Source: Symsagittifera roscoffensis
Taxonomy: Eukaryota > Xenacoelomorpha > Acoela > Convolutidae
DNA length: 64,000 nucleotides
Direction: 5' to 3'
Assembly (NCBI RefSeq): GCF_963678635.1
Contig: NC_087064.1
Coordinates: 53,774,684 to 53,838,683, forward strand
The position numbers were made by a program, and so were the translations under genes. A model generated the notes under the pieces. That model was not told where the DNA came from, ran no database searches, and saw only the letters and a list, made by a program, of their open reading frames with translations. Positions 1 to 10,462 of this stretch are shown one piece after another (position 1 is the first letter of the stretch; the number at the start of each line of letters is the position of its first letter).

Positions 1-1
1 A

Positions 2-1417
2 CCATCATGTGTCAGCATGCCCAACTTACAAACCATGAAAGCAATAGGCTTTAGCCTCGAGGACGAAGATGTGTCAGAAGTTGACCATGAGGATTTCATG
101 AGAGGAGTAATTGCGAAATTCGGCCCGAGGTGGTTCTTTTGCAACTTGGAAGGTCATTTTAAATCAGATTGTCCACAATTCTGGGATGCAGTGGCAGACA
201 TCAAGCATCCAAGGCATGAGGAAGCTTTATCAGGAGTGAAAGCCAGCAAGGCTCGCCTGTTGAGTGAAGCGGAGGCGCGCAGAAAAGACAAACCGCAAGA
301 GCTGGCGACGAAGAAAATGCAAGCGGTAACTGAAGAGACATGTGAACCGGAACCAGTGACTGCGGCCGATGACTTCAAGATTGATTATAGGGCAGCCGCG
401 AGGGATGCTCTAAATAGAGTGCAGCAGGAACTGGTGACAAAAGAGATCGAACAGAAAGTGAAAATCGAACTGGAAAATGAGAAACTACAGGAGCAACTGA
501 ATACCTTCGAAACAACGGAGGTCGAAGAGACTAAAGCAGCAAGCAGTTTGAGCATGAAGCTTAATAAGATCTCCGGTCAGAGGTTCGGCATGGTGCCGCA
601 AGGAAGCAAGATACAGTCGATAATCTCGGTGGCTGGACACCAGGTAATCAGAAATCTGAGTGAACCATCCGAGTTCACTTTGATGCATTTGGACACATAT
701 GCAGATTATCTGAGGCAGGTGGAGCCACGCACTGAGTCGAGAGCTGTGCGAGCACTACTAACAACGGGTGGCCCTCGCATAAAGAATCTTCATGGACGCT
801 ACGTGGAAGTCTATGGGCCGTATCAAGTGATGCTGAACGTGGATGGAATCAGTATCCACACTAGGACTTATGTAACAACAGATAGTGACCAAATAGGGCA
901 GATCTATTTGGGAGAGGAGGAACTCAAAGTCCGCGGGATAGGCCATGACGCCATGATGGAACAAGATGCAGTACACATTGGGTATGAAGCAGATGTGACC
1001 GCACATCTGCTCGACACCAACGGAAAGAAAATCGGAGTCACAGGGCTTCTGGACACAGGAGCGGTAGTGAGTGTGATGCCGATAAAAATTTGGGAAAGAA
1101 TGGGCTTCACGAGGGAAGATGTAATTCCAACGAATCTCCGACTGGCCACCGCCAATCGAGGAGCAATTTACATAGCCGGAAGAACACCAATAACGGTTCT
1201 CCACATGGGAGGACGGGATCTTTGTATGAGCTTCCTGGTGGTAGAGAATTTGGACGACGCCGACCAATTCATCTTGGGCAGAGATTTCGTCAGGAATTTT
1301 GACGTGATGATTGACCTGAACAACGGTCTGATACGGATTAGAAACCCGGACCGGAAGTATGTTAAGAAACCAATTAATAGGATAATAACAGACGAAAACA
1401 AGGTACCATTTTTTTAG
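2..1417 (+). pseudogene. gag C-terminus and aspartic protease of element A
   Basis: The frame is already open at base 2, so the true start is outside the window; the ATG at 17 is only the first in view. A retroviral zinc-knuckle remnant lies near 133-171 (residues WFFCNLEGHFKSDC): the first of the usual three cysteines appears replaced by Trp. A charged, coiled-coil-like stretch follows (about 370-540). The aspartic protease active site LLDTGA is at 1046-1063 (catalytic Asp codon 1052-1054), with a downstream FILGRDF motif near 1267-1287, as in retropepsins. The reading frame is lost at a run of T residues (about 1408-1415). The same protein continues in another frame, so this is a one-base slip in a decayed copy. 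Acts in virus-like particle assembly and polyprotein cleavage in intact relatives. Confidence 0.85.
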
Positions 1418-2400
1418 ACAGAAAAGTAAAACTACAGCCAGGACAAGCTGTGGTGGCAAATTTTAGAATGAGAAATTTGAATTCGTTAAGTGATAGTAAA
1501 CAGGTTTGTTTAGTACCGAATCCAAATAGTCAGAGTTCGGTGATTTTTGGCCGGAGCTTCTCGGTAACGCGAAACGGACTGTGTGTCAGTGTGTTGTTGA
1601 ACACACTGGACACCACGGTTTCAATCCAGCGTGGAAAGAAGCTTGGTTACGCTTTGCCGATGAGAACCGACTATGAGGAGACACAAAACTTGAAGAAACA
1701 TAGTGTGAAAGACTGTCCTTGTCATGCAAATAAAGATAAAATTTTAAAGAGAATTAATGAATTAAAATCTATTCATAAATTGTTTTCAATGAAATCCGAA
1801 ACGGATGACGGCTTATCGAGCTGCTCGAATTTTCCGGAACGCCCCTCGTCATATGAACTAGAGTCTGACAAACCGGTTTTGCCAGAGATAGAACACTTAA
1901 AAGGGAAAATAGGCGAGGGAGATTTCGAGCTACTAAGGGAGGTTTTAAATCGGAACGCGGATGTATTTTCAAGACATAAGGCGGATATCGGTTGCTGTAA
2001 TTTCGTCGAACACGAAATCGAACTCGAGGAAGGCGCCGTTCCCCATAGGGAAGGCGCAAGACGAATGACGCCACATAAATCGGAAGCGTGCCGAGCGGAA
2101 GTAGAAATGTTGCTTCAATACGTCATGATAGAACCCTCAAAATCACCATGGGATTGCGGGGAAGTAATGGCGAAAAAGAAAGGGGAGCAACTCAGGTTTT
2201 GTTGCGACTTTCGCTACTTGAACGCGGTAACGATAAAAGATGCGTACCCGATACCGCAAATAGACGAGAGCCTCTCTAAAGTTGGTGATGTCAAGTTCTT
2301 CACTACATTGGACTTGGGTTCTGCCTTCTGGCAGGTCCCGCTGCGGAAGAAGGATAGGGAAAAGAGCGGATTCGCGTGTGAGTTGGGGTTGTACCAGTGA
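1416..2400 (+). pseudogene. Linker and N-terminal reverse transcriptase of element A
   Basis: The protein continues directly from the protease after the T-run frameshift (in frame before the ATG at 1450). The first ~600 bases encode a Ser/Lys-rich linker. From about 2020 the RT fingers begin: residues resembling RRMTPHKSEACRAEVEMLL, then the gypsy-type block RFCCDFRYLNAVTIKDAYP with the PIPQIDE motif, then FFTTLDLGSAFWQVPL containing the first catalytic Asp of the palm (near 2310). The frame ends at TGA 2398-2400 in the sequence LYQ-stop-KRMPFGLCNA. The same frame continues after the stop, and this position is normally a Trp, so a TGG to TGA nonsense change is likely. Confidence 0.85.
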
Positions 2401-3634
2401 AAGAGGATGCCCTTCGGCTTGTGCAACGCAACGGCCACTTTTCAAAGACTGATGGCTCAGGCTTTGACCAAAGTGACCAAGAAGTACGGGAATCTCGTGA
2501 TGTGTTACGTGGACGACGTGGTCATAGCGACACCGACCCTGGAATGTGAAATCCTTAGGGAGTCAATGTGAAATCCTTAGGGAGTCAATCAAGTACCTGG
2601 GAAGAATGGTGGACAGGCATGGTCTAAGGCCGGACCCAGAAGCAGAAGAAGCAGTGTTGACATGGAAGGCTCCCAGAACGGACACACAGCTCCTGAGCTT
2701 CCTAGGGTTTGCCAACTACTACCGTGAGTTCATAAAAGGATATGTGGACAAGGTGTATCCGATGCAGAAGCTGATGCGCAACAAAGGGAAAAAGATCGAA
2801 TGGAACGATGAAGCACAAGTTGCCTTCGAGAACATAAAGCGGGAACTGTGCGAAGCGCCAGTGCTAGGCATGCCTACAGAAAAGGGTATGTATGTTCTTG
2901 ACAGAGACGCATCGGTGGTAGCCATCTCAGGAATATTGTATCAGGAGCAAGAATGGAGTGGAAGAACGGTTCTCCGTCCCATTGCATACGGCAGCAAGGT
3001 CTTGAGTGACACTGAGATGAAATATGGTGCACCAAAAGAAGAAATGTTTGCAGTAGTCACATTTGGGGAAAAATACCGCGCATACTTGGGGAGCGCTCCC
3101 TTTAAGTTACGCGTGGACAACAGAGCGTTATCCTGGTTGAAGACCTACTCGATGGATCAGAGTTATATTGGTAGATGGATAGTAAGATTGGATGGCCACC
3201 ACATGATAATCGAGCACAGGATGCGTGATAAACACCAGAATGCTGACAGCCTCAGCAAGAAGACTGAGTTCTATGAAAGATTGGAACAGAAGCAAGCCAA
3301 TCAGGCAGAAATAAAGGAAGGATTCTCGTTTCTGGACAAAGAAATTTATGAAGCGCTTCCCTTAACGAGATGGTTGGATAAGTCTGGACATCCAATTCCA
3401 GGGCATCCTGAGTTACCTGTCGAGAAAGCAGCTGAGATAAAGATCCTATCCAAGGAGGACCCGGTCCCCTTGGATCTGTTGCTGCGCTCAAACCTGGTCC
3501 AGCAAGAATTCTCTCGCATAAACATAAACAGCCTCTCATTATTGGATAAAACGGTGCAGGTCACACCGCAAGTGATGCGGATGCTGGGTGGATTGTTAGA
3601 AACCCTGAGTGGACAGCAGCAGTGGCATCATTAA
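2401..3634 (+). pseudogene. Reverse transcriptase palm (YVDD), thumb and RNase H of element A
   Basis: After the stop at 2398 the frame continues with KRMPFGLCNATATFQRLM and reaches the catalytic YVDD box at 2506-2517. Soon after, the sequence is damaged. A 22-bp tandem duplication (two copies of tgtgaaatccttagggagtc plus two bases, about 2544-2591) shifts the frame. The helix of about 20 residues that normally separates YVDD from the KYLGR block is missing. From 2546 the frame gives IKYLGRMVDRHGL, FLGFANYYREFI and the gypsy RNase H (YVLDRDAS near 2890, where the second residue of the usual DTDAS is Arg, then VDNRALSWL). The frame ends at 3632-3634 by a small indel near 3598; the protein continues in the next entry. 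Confidence 0.85.
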
Positions 3635-5256
3635 AAGTTAGGGAGAAGGTGAAGATCATGCCGTCCAGACGACAACACGAAGAGAACGAGAGGGATTGTA
3701 GGACAATAGTTCAGCAACTAGTATCCTCAATACCACATGAAGTTTTAACCAGTACTTCGTACGGACGGAAAGAACAGGGGAGCAATACGCGAAGGAAAAC
3801 CGTTACCTTTGTGGATCAGGATAAAGAAGGGGTAAAGGTAGAACGAAACCTGGTACAAGATTGTTTGTCCGGGGAGACAAACAATGAGGAGAGCCAGCGA
3901 GTACAAGAACGACACCCGGGACAAGGAAGTTTGTCCGGGGAGTCTGAGATGGATGAAGAAGTTCCTGATGAAAAGCAGGACCTGGGGAACAAAGTTTTGT
4001 CCGGGGAGTTCAGATGGATGCGAAGAAGGCACAGACATTATCTGGAGGAGGGTGCACACTCCATCACAACCTCCTCAACAGATGACGACTCCCGAAACTC
4101 AAGAATTGACACCTACTCAGACAGGAACTCAAGCTCGGGATCAGAACTGTCCGAACTAGCGATCCACACACTACTAGTGGAAACTCGTGCAAGGGATCTG
4201 GATAGGGAGATGTACCAGGACCCTGATAGTGATCGCTACCTCATGCCAGGTGAGAAGGTCTTTGACAACGCAGCGGATGATTTGGAAACAATAGCGGTAT
4301 CGAAACGTTCGATAAGTCTGTTGCCACAAAAAGAGGTAGTCAGGACTGATCTTCAGCCGTTCAATCAAGAAACACAGCCGTTGGCAAGGATTTGGTGCGT
4401 TAAGATGGAAGAAGACACACACCAGCCCAATGAGCTGAATAGTCAGATGAGGGTCATGAAGACGTACTTGAAGGCGAGATACAGACTCTCGGATCTTCTA
4501 AGGGCGCAGAGAAATGATCGCATGACAAGCAACCTGAAAAGGTGGATCGAGAATGGTTCTCCGGATAAAGGGGACCTCGAGGGAGACATTTACCGTATCC
4601 TGAGACAGTACTTCATGCAGAAGGAGGGGAGATTATATTTGAACAAGGACGGGATTGTGGCTTGCAAGAGAAGAGAAGAAGACAAAGTCCTATACAAGTA
4701 TAACGCGATAGTGTTGCCGCAACTCTATCAGACAGAACTCTTGCTTAGGTCGCTTGATCAGATGGGCCATCAGGGGATCGACAAAGTATATCAGAGGATC
4801 CTGAAGCGCTTTGAGTGGCCTGGAATGAAAAAGGCAAGCGAGAAGTGGGTAACAGCATGTCTGTCATGCCAGCAGGTCAAGGATCCAAGGAAATTGCGAT
4901 TTCCTTTACAATCGATCGAGTCGTCTGAATTCAACGAGGTGGTGCAGATAGATCACCAAAAGATATGCATGACAGACAGTGGTTATAATCAGGTATTGGT
5001 CATGATAGATCATTTCACAAAGTATGCAGAGGCCGTGCACTGCATAACTGCCTCGGCGGAAGAGACACGCGACCACCTGATCAATACGTGGATAGCGAGA
5101 CATGGTTTTCCGATGACGTTTCAATCGGATAATGGAACAGCTTTCGTAGGAGAGCTTACGAAAGAGCTTATGAGACGCTCACAGGTTGCTCAGGCTCACT
5201 CCACGACATACCATCCACAGACAAATGGCTTAGTGGAAAGCAGAGTAGGACGTTAG
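3622..5256 (+). pseudogene. Linker and integrase catalytic core of element A
   Basis: The first ~800 bases encode a charged, low-complexity linker with three copies of an LSGE motif (near 3866, 3932 and 3995; DNA ttgtccggggag). Integrase follows. The zinc-binding region is near 4740-4890, with GHQGIDKVYQRI, WPGMKK and ACLSCQQVK; the first histidine of the HHCC set is Leu here (SLDQMGH). The catalytic core has VVQIDHQ near 4945 (first Asp), FQSDNGTAF near 5125 (second Asp) and YHPQTNGLVE near 5212 (Glu), i.e. the D,D-35-E set. The frame ends at 5254-5256 after a small indel near 5238, and the protein continues in another frame. Confidence 0.85.
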
Positions 5257-5806
5257 TGTCGATGCTGAGAGTATATTGTTCCAGGTACATGACCGGTTGG
5301 GACAGATACCTTCCACAGGTGATGGGAGCCTATAATAGCACGCAACACTCCACCACTGGGGTTAGTCCACACATGATGCTAACTGGACACGAGAAGTCTT
5401 TGCCCTTAACCTTTTTCTACCCAGAGTATGAGGGAAAGAAAACGTCTCCACAGGTCTACGTGAGGGATGTGATCAGACGTCCATAGGAGTTGAACGATTT
5501 GTGTAGACGAAATACTCAGCAAGCACAGGCAAGGCAGAGAAAAAAATTTGACAAGAAAGCAGCTGGTGCAAAAGCTTACTCGGTGGGAGACTACGTATGG
5601 GTATTTCAGAACGTTATACTACCGAAAAGAACGAAAAAGCTCCTAAAAAGTGGAGGGGACCCTTCATGATTACGGAGGTGCACCAGGAGGGACGCTTTTA
5701 TAGACTGAGTACTGGCCGAGCCGCCCACTACGAGAACATTATGCCACACAATCCATCGACAGAAGACTGGTGTATCCCGCAGACATGGAAGGAGGGGATT
5801 ATCTAA
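5240..5806 (+). pseudogene. Integrase C-terminal region with GPF/Y-like module of element A
   Basis: Downstream of the DDE core the protein continues as SMLRVYCSRYMTGWDRYLPQ and YNSTQHSTTGVSPHMMLTG (5259-5400), the conserved post-core region of gypsy integrases. An in-frame TAG at 5484-5486 is followed in frame by a basic stretch and VGDYVWVFQNV. A one-base loss in an A run near 5648 then shifts to the frame carrying KKWRGPFMITEVHQEGRFYR, the GPF/Y module typical of Ty3/gypsy integrases. Another slip near 5770 leads into the acidic extension. Three lesions in 570 bp show this copy is not functional. Confidence 0.8.
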
Positions 5807-6660
5807 TGATGGATCCTGCTTGTGAGGTCAACGAGAAGGGCACGAGGGAGAAGAACCATGGAAACGAAGTCGTGGAGGAAGGAACGAATACACCGCTGGA
5901 CCTGGATCCAAACGAGGTGATCGAAGCGGACGATGAAACCTTACCCTACGCAGAGGAGGATTGGCAGGATCCCGAACAGATGGAGGTTCCCAAGAATTTG
6001 GAACCAGATCTTCCGCTTACGGTACAGACTCGAAAGAACGCCGGGACAAGACCAAGAAAGAAATATAACCCTTACGGTGACGACTTTGTAGTGGATAGGA
6101 TAGATCTGAAAAAGATAGTGGAAGAAGTAGTGGATCTAGAAGAAATAACTGTGTCACAAGACATTGACATAGTCGATGATCAGGACGATGAGTGGGTCGA
6201 TGATCGGTCGAAACCCGAGGTAGATTTCGACGACGAACAACAGCAGTCATATGAACAAGACTTGACGAATCTGCGTGTCTTGGAATGGCTGAACGAAATG
6301 ACGTCGGACCCAAAGGAGACCACTGTCACGATTCAAGATGTAGATCGTGAAAGCATAAAATACATGAAAACCGAACGAGAAGATCTTTCCTGGGCTGCCC
6401 AGGAGGGGCGACTACTCATTCCGGCTTCCAATCTCGATTTGATACCCGGTATGCGATCGACGGGGACGTCGATGGATATTTTTGTCCGGGGAGTGGGGGT
6501 AGGACTTACCCACACTGAAAACTTGATAATAAAAAAACTAAGAATAGCAAGAGAGACAGGAGACTTAGAAGCAGAAACAGGCGAAGAACCTAAGAAACCC
6601 GACATAAGGAGTCACAAACAGAACATGTGCGATAGCAATCACAGCAGACATGAGTTTTAG
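5770..6660 (+). pseudogene. Acidic C-terminal extension of pol (element A)
   Basis: An open frame of 296 codons continues the pol protein after the GPF/Y module. It is very rich in Asp and Glu (for example DDQDDEWVDD near 6173-6202), with a short basic patch TRPRKKYNP near 6045 and a conserved-looking C-terminal part, PASNLDLIPGMRSTGTSMDI near 6420-6480. I recognise no domain. Gypsy integrases usually end shortly after GPF/Y or carry a chromodomain, and I see no chromodomain signature. An unstructured tail for chromatin tethering or an assembly role is only a guess. It ends at TAG 6658-6660, ahead of a 630-bp non-coding spacer. Confidence 0.65.
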
Positions 6661-7294
6661 GACAGCGTTAGCAGCAGATTTTAAGAGAGAACATAAAAAC
6701 ATAGAATTTTTTTGGATGCAAAGCCCAGGAATAGGGGGCGTAGCAGCCTTACCTCCGGCGGCGTCACAAATACCGGGAAAATACCTATGCTCGGGAATTG
6801 TACGCACTTGTACATGTGATATTCTCTGATACTAATATACAAGTATATTTCCATAAGAAATATTACTTAAGTATAGGCTGAGTGACGTGCGAGAGGGTGT
6901 TAGGCTAAAGACTAAGTTGTGTGATTGTGTGTTATGTTATGTTATGTGTTCTGTTATTAAGATCTTGGGTAAGAAGGTGTTAGTGACCATGAACAACTAA
7001 ATGACGATCTTATCTTAGGAAAAGATCCAAAGTTTGGACTGTCCAATCTTAGGTCGAATTCCAAAATTTTAGAGACCGATTGACTTTAATAGATTTTAGG
7101 ACAAAAAAATCTTTTTATCTGACCGTTTTAAATAAATTTTAACGAGAAGTTAAGGTGAAACTGACAGGTGTGATATTCGTGACCTCTTTTCTAGATCCTG
7201 ATTGATCGTTTAATTGCTCATTTGAGCATAACCTTGGAATCAAATCAAATCGAACCTGAAGAACAGAATTGATAATTTCAACTTGGACGAATTG
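6661..7294 (+). other. Non-coding spacer between pol and ORF3 of element A
   Basis: No long open frame or known RNA is visible. The first part retains pol-like composition (GC-rich near 6720-6790), then becomes AT-rich. If ORF3 is expressed from a spliced or internally initiated RNA, the signals would be here. A pyrimidine-poor AT tract precedes the first ORF3 ATG, and I could not identify a convincing splice acceptor. Confidence 0.5.
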
Positions 7295-8359
7295 ATGGAC
7301 CTGGCAGAGGCATATGTAGGTTCGATGATAGATGCGATCTATCGTCGGCTAATGGATCGAGACTTCGCTGTGGAGAACCCAGAGGTAGTCATGTTGCTGA
7401 CCGCCCTGATAAACATCTTGGGGCATGACAACCGTGGGGACCGCCCCACGGAAGTCCCATTGATGGCAGCATATGGAGAAAGGGGAGTACTAGACCGCCC
7501 GAACATGAGAGTGATGAGGTGGAGAAACGGGGCTCTCTCAGGGAGTGACTTGGCGAATGAGCCTGGATTGGGAAGTTCTAGGACTTACCAACCAGGTGAA
7601 ATGCCTATGCCCTCCAAGCCCAAACCTGGGCTAACGAGAATGCATCAGGAGATGAACAGCGAGGCTGCCTCGTCTGGTTCACCACTGAGAGCAGCTGTGC
7701 CACCAAAGAGGGCGAAAGTAGAACAAAAGGTTCAGACGAACCAAACCATGCAAGATCTGGATGGGATAAAGGACGAACTGGAAAGGACGAAAGGGGAGCT
7801 GGACGAGATGACTAGGAACTAGCAGTCCCCGATTTGGCTCTTGACGCCTCGAGAAATGAGTCAGACAACGGAGACACGACTCCCGACAGCAACACGTCGA
7901 GTGACAATCCCGGACCCTAGTGACACCTTGGGTGACCCAGTCGTGGAACAAACGGTGAAGATGCTGATAGAGACAGCTGGACGACTAGTCGCCAACAAGA
8001 ATGCACAAGGTTCCGGAGTGACTGCATGCTATGGGACAATCGAAAATGCGGGTAGAGTACGACTCTCCCGAAGCGTGATGGCCAGAGAGTGAGTTAGCGA
8101 CACAATGCCACCAATGGGGAACTCTAAGGTCCCAGAGAGAAAAATACGGAAGATGCCAGCGACGAAGGTGTCTCGAGTAATAGACGTACAAAAGAATAAT
8201 CAGTTGAGATATAACTTCACGGGAGTCGCGGAGGCAGATCCGAGAGCTTGCTTCAATCAAGCGACTTGGAACCCGGCAGTAAACCTGCAGCAACTGCCAC
8301 TGGGGACATCACATCCGATACTGGGAGACAGCTTGGTCAGCTTGGTCTCTCGAATTTGA
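7295..8359 (+). pseudogene. ORF3 of element A, N-terminal part including the SGNH Ser block
   Basis: The frame is open from 7232, and the first ATG is 7295 (MDLAEAYVGSMIDAI...). The first ~180 residues have a hydrophobic helical start, then a Pro/Ser/Lys-rich linker ending in a heptad-like Glu/Lys stretch (7760-7815). In-frame stops at 7820-7822 and 8090-8092 interrupt one continuous frame, so they are nonsense changes rather than gene ends. The frame then reaches HPILGDSLVSL, where GDS (8324-8332) matches block I of SGNH/GDSL hydrolases, with the nucleophile Ser codon at 8330-8332. A frameshift between about 8335 and 8370 moves the rest of the hydrolase into the next frame. Confidence 0.7.
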
Positions 8360-9972
8360 GGACCTCTTGGGTCACCACGATGATGGCCTTCGGAGGCGCG
8401 ACGATAGCCCAGTTATATAGGATGGTGGAACTAATGAATCCAGGGAGGATCCCCAATGTGATGATCCTGGTTGGAACGAATAACATCTCTGGAGGTTGGG
8501 ATGAGCAGGAAGCACTATGGGAATCAATGATGGTGTGCTTGTTTACTGCTCTCTGGCAGAAATTCAACTGCGCGGTACTGACCGTTTGCACTGTGCCAAT
8601 GAATGCAAGGAGCTTGACAGCAACAGGGAGAAGGCACAACGAAGGAGTGGTCAGGTGGAATAATATCTTGAGGAATCTCGCAAGTCGGAATGCCGGAAGA
8701 ATGATTGTCATGGACATCGAACATGAGTTGAGAGCTATGGATCAGGCCAGGCTGACCACGGACGGCATCCACTTCGATAGTATAGAAGGACAGGCTTGGT
8801 TGAATCGAGTCTTCCAGGAGCGGTTGGATGAGTTGGAACTAGAACTTTTTGACACAGGAGTGCTAAAGGAGGAAGGAGCATCGAATGAAACGGTGATTAC
8901 CACCTTTGTGCCTCCTAGCCTGGAAACACGCTTGGGGACGGTCCTGGCCGTCACGAACTATAGAAAACAGAGCTCTAGCGAACCAGGTCAAAGAACAGAC
9001 GTTCAAGATCGATTGGGAGAAGCGCCGGTGAGGAGGACCATTCATCCTAGGAGAAGACTAGGGCCTGTCAACCCGATGGAAGAGACAACTAGCACGTCTA
9101 GAGCAGACACGATATCGGAGACGACAAGCACCAGTCGAGAGGAGAGACGCCCGGATAGAGGCTCGTTGATGTGGTCAAGGCCCATACCATCTCCCTGGCA
9201 TGTGTACAAGGACGAACTAATGAAGCTGGATCTCCAGAGGGTGAGCTTTATCGAGGATGCCAGGAGGATGCTGAATGGACGAAGGCTATCCGTCAGTAGA
9301 CTGTACTCGATAACAGGCGTAGACTGGTTGATAGCCGCTGGCATAAACTTCAGCTCCACGACGGCCTTGAGATTTGCTGACCTAGAGGGACTGCCCTCTA
9401 ATAACACAATGGGACCAGTGAACGCAAGACCATTGCAGGACGTGAGGTTGAATCATGATGAGAGGAATCGAAAAGAGAGACCGGGAAGATTTCTGACAAC
9501 GAGTGTACCGATTGGACAACATGTGAAGATGTTCAGGCAGGTGGCAACACCCCCGAGTCATGTGAAAGATAGAACATACCCGAAACAAGTGAGTCAAGAT
9601 TGTGACGTCCAAAGGTACGGCGGATTGAAAGCGATAAAGAAAGATGAGACCACCTTTGCCGCGTACGACAAAGCAGAAATGAGGAAGGCTAAGATTATGA
9701 TAGTAGCGAATTCAGAGTTCGTGTACACTTCCAAGTCTCTATTTTGGCCGGATGTCATAATGTTGGCAGCGGTCGATCTGGACCTACTGCAAGCCGTATC
9801 TCTGGCAATAGGGGTACAAAGACAAACGGACATGAACCCAGTCACGATCGTGTTTGCTGGCATCAATGACCATTTGCACAGTAGAGGTTTTTCTGAGCAG
9901 ACTCAGATATCCTACAATAGCAGAAAATGCTGTCTGGCCAGCAATAAAGGATATCCTGGAGTCAATGGGTGA
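8360..9972 (+). pseudogene. ORF3 of element A: SGNH hydrolase core and second SGNH-like module
   Basis: This frame carries the remaining SGNH blocks. They are AFGGATIAQL near 8386-8415 (block II Gly), VGTNN at 8470-8484 (block III, GxN) and TTDGIHFDS with Asp 8761-8763 and His 8770-8772 (block V, DxxH). All catalytic residues of an SGNH esterase are therefore present in order over about 450 bp. A Ser/Thr/Arg-rich linker follows (8900-9180). After it comes a second region, conserved in element B, with VANSEFVYTSKSLFWPDVI near 9706-9760 and VFAGINDHLHSRG near 9853-9890; its GIND resembles another block III. The frame is lost near 9890 and the protein continues in the next entry. Confidence 0.75.
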
Positions 9973-10462
9973 AGTGGTGGATGCGACGAAGGAGGCGTCG
10001 TTCACCAAGGTGACACCGAGAGTAGTGTTCGCGCTGTCTCCGGGGTATGCATGTCTCCCGGATGGATTGAAATTCGTGTATGCGATCGTGACCTTGCTTT
10101 CGGAAGGGAAATATGATGGGATCATATCGGCCACAAATTGCATGATAGAGATACAGAACCTGAGACCACTCAGGGCTGAACTGCCTGCGGTGTGGTCAGA
10201 TATCTCGAACGCGATGAGAGGATTCAAGGACCATGCGCTGCACATGTTGGTGTTGGATGAGGTGCTGGGGTTGGAACTGTCCAATTTCAGTCGACAGCTC
10301 AAACTTAAACCGGGAATAGACATTGACCATCGAGTGGTCATAGCGATGTCGAACGACTTATGGTTCCGAGCAATGGAAGTGACAGGAGAAAAAGCGATAA
10401 GGAAAAATTCCAAGGAGACTAGAGCTCATTTGGAGGCGATGGTTTTGAGGACCAAACCGTAG
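9880..10462 (+). pseudogene. ORF3 of element A, end of second SGNH-like module
   Basis: This continues the conserved protein after the frameshift near 9890. The most recognisable part is VVFALSPGYACLPDGLKFVY near 10024-10083, matched in element B by VVFVLSPGYAALPEPLQFVY. Then comes LRAELPAVWSDISNAM (about 10171-10218), also matched in B. The stop at 10460-10462 falls in the same frame as the downstream 10463-11836 segment, which continues with the conserved WLYLSPR, so it is a nonsense change rather than the end of the protein. The role of this part is unknown. Confidence 0.7.

Noticed and set aside
1408-1416. Programmed frameshift at the T run between protease and RT
   Set aside because: Many other random lesions occur in this copy, and no pseudoknot or slippery heptamer with the proper frame was evident; simple indel is more likely.
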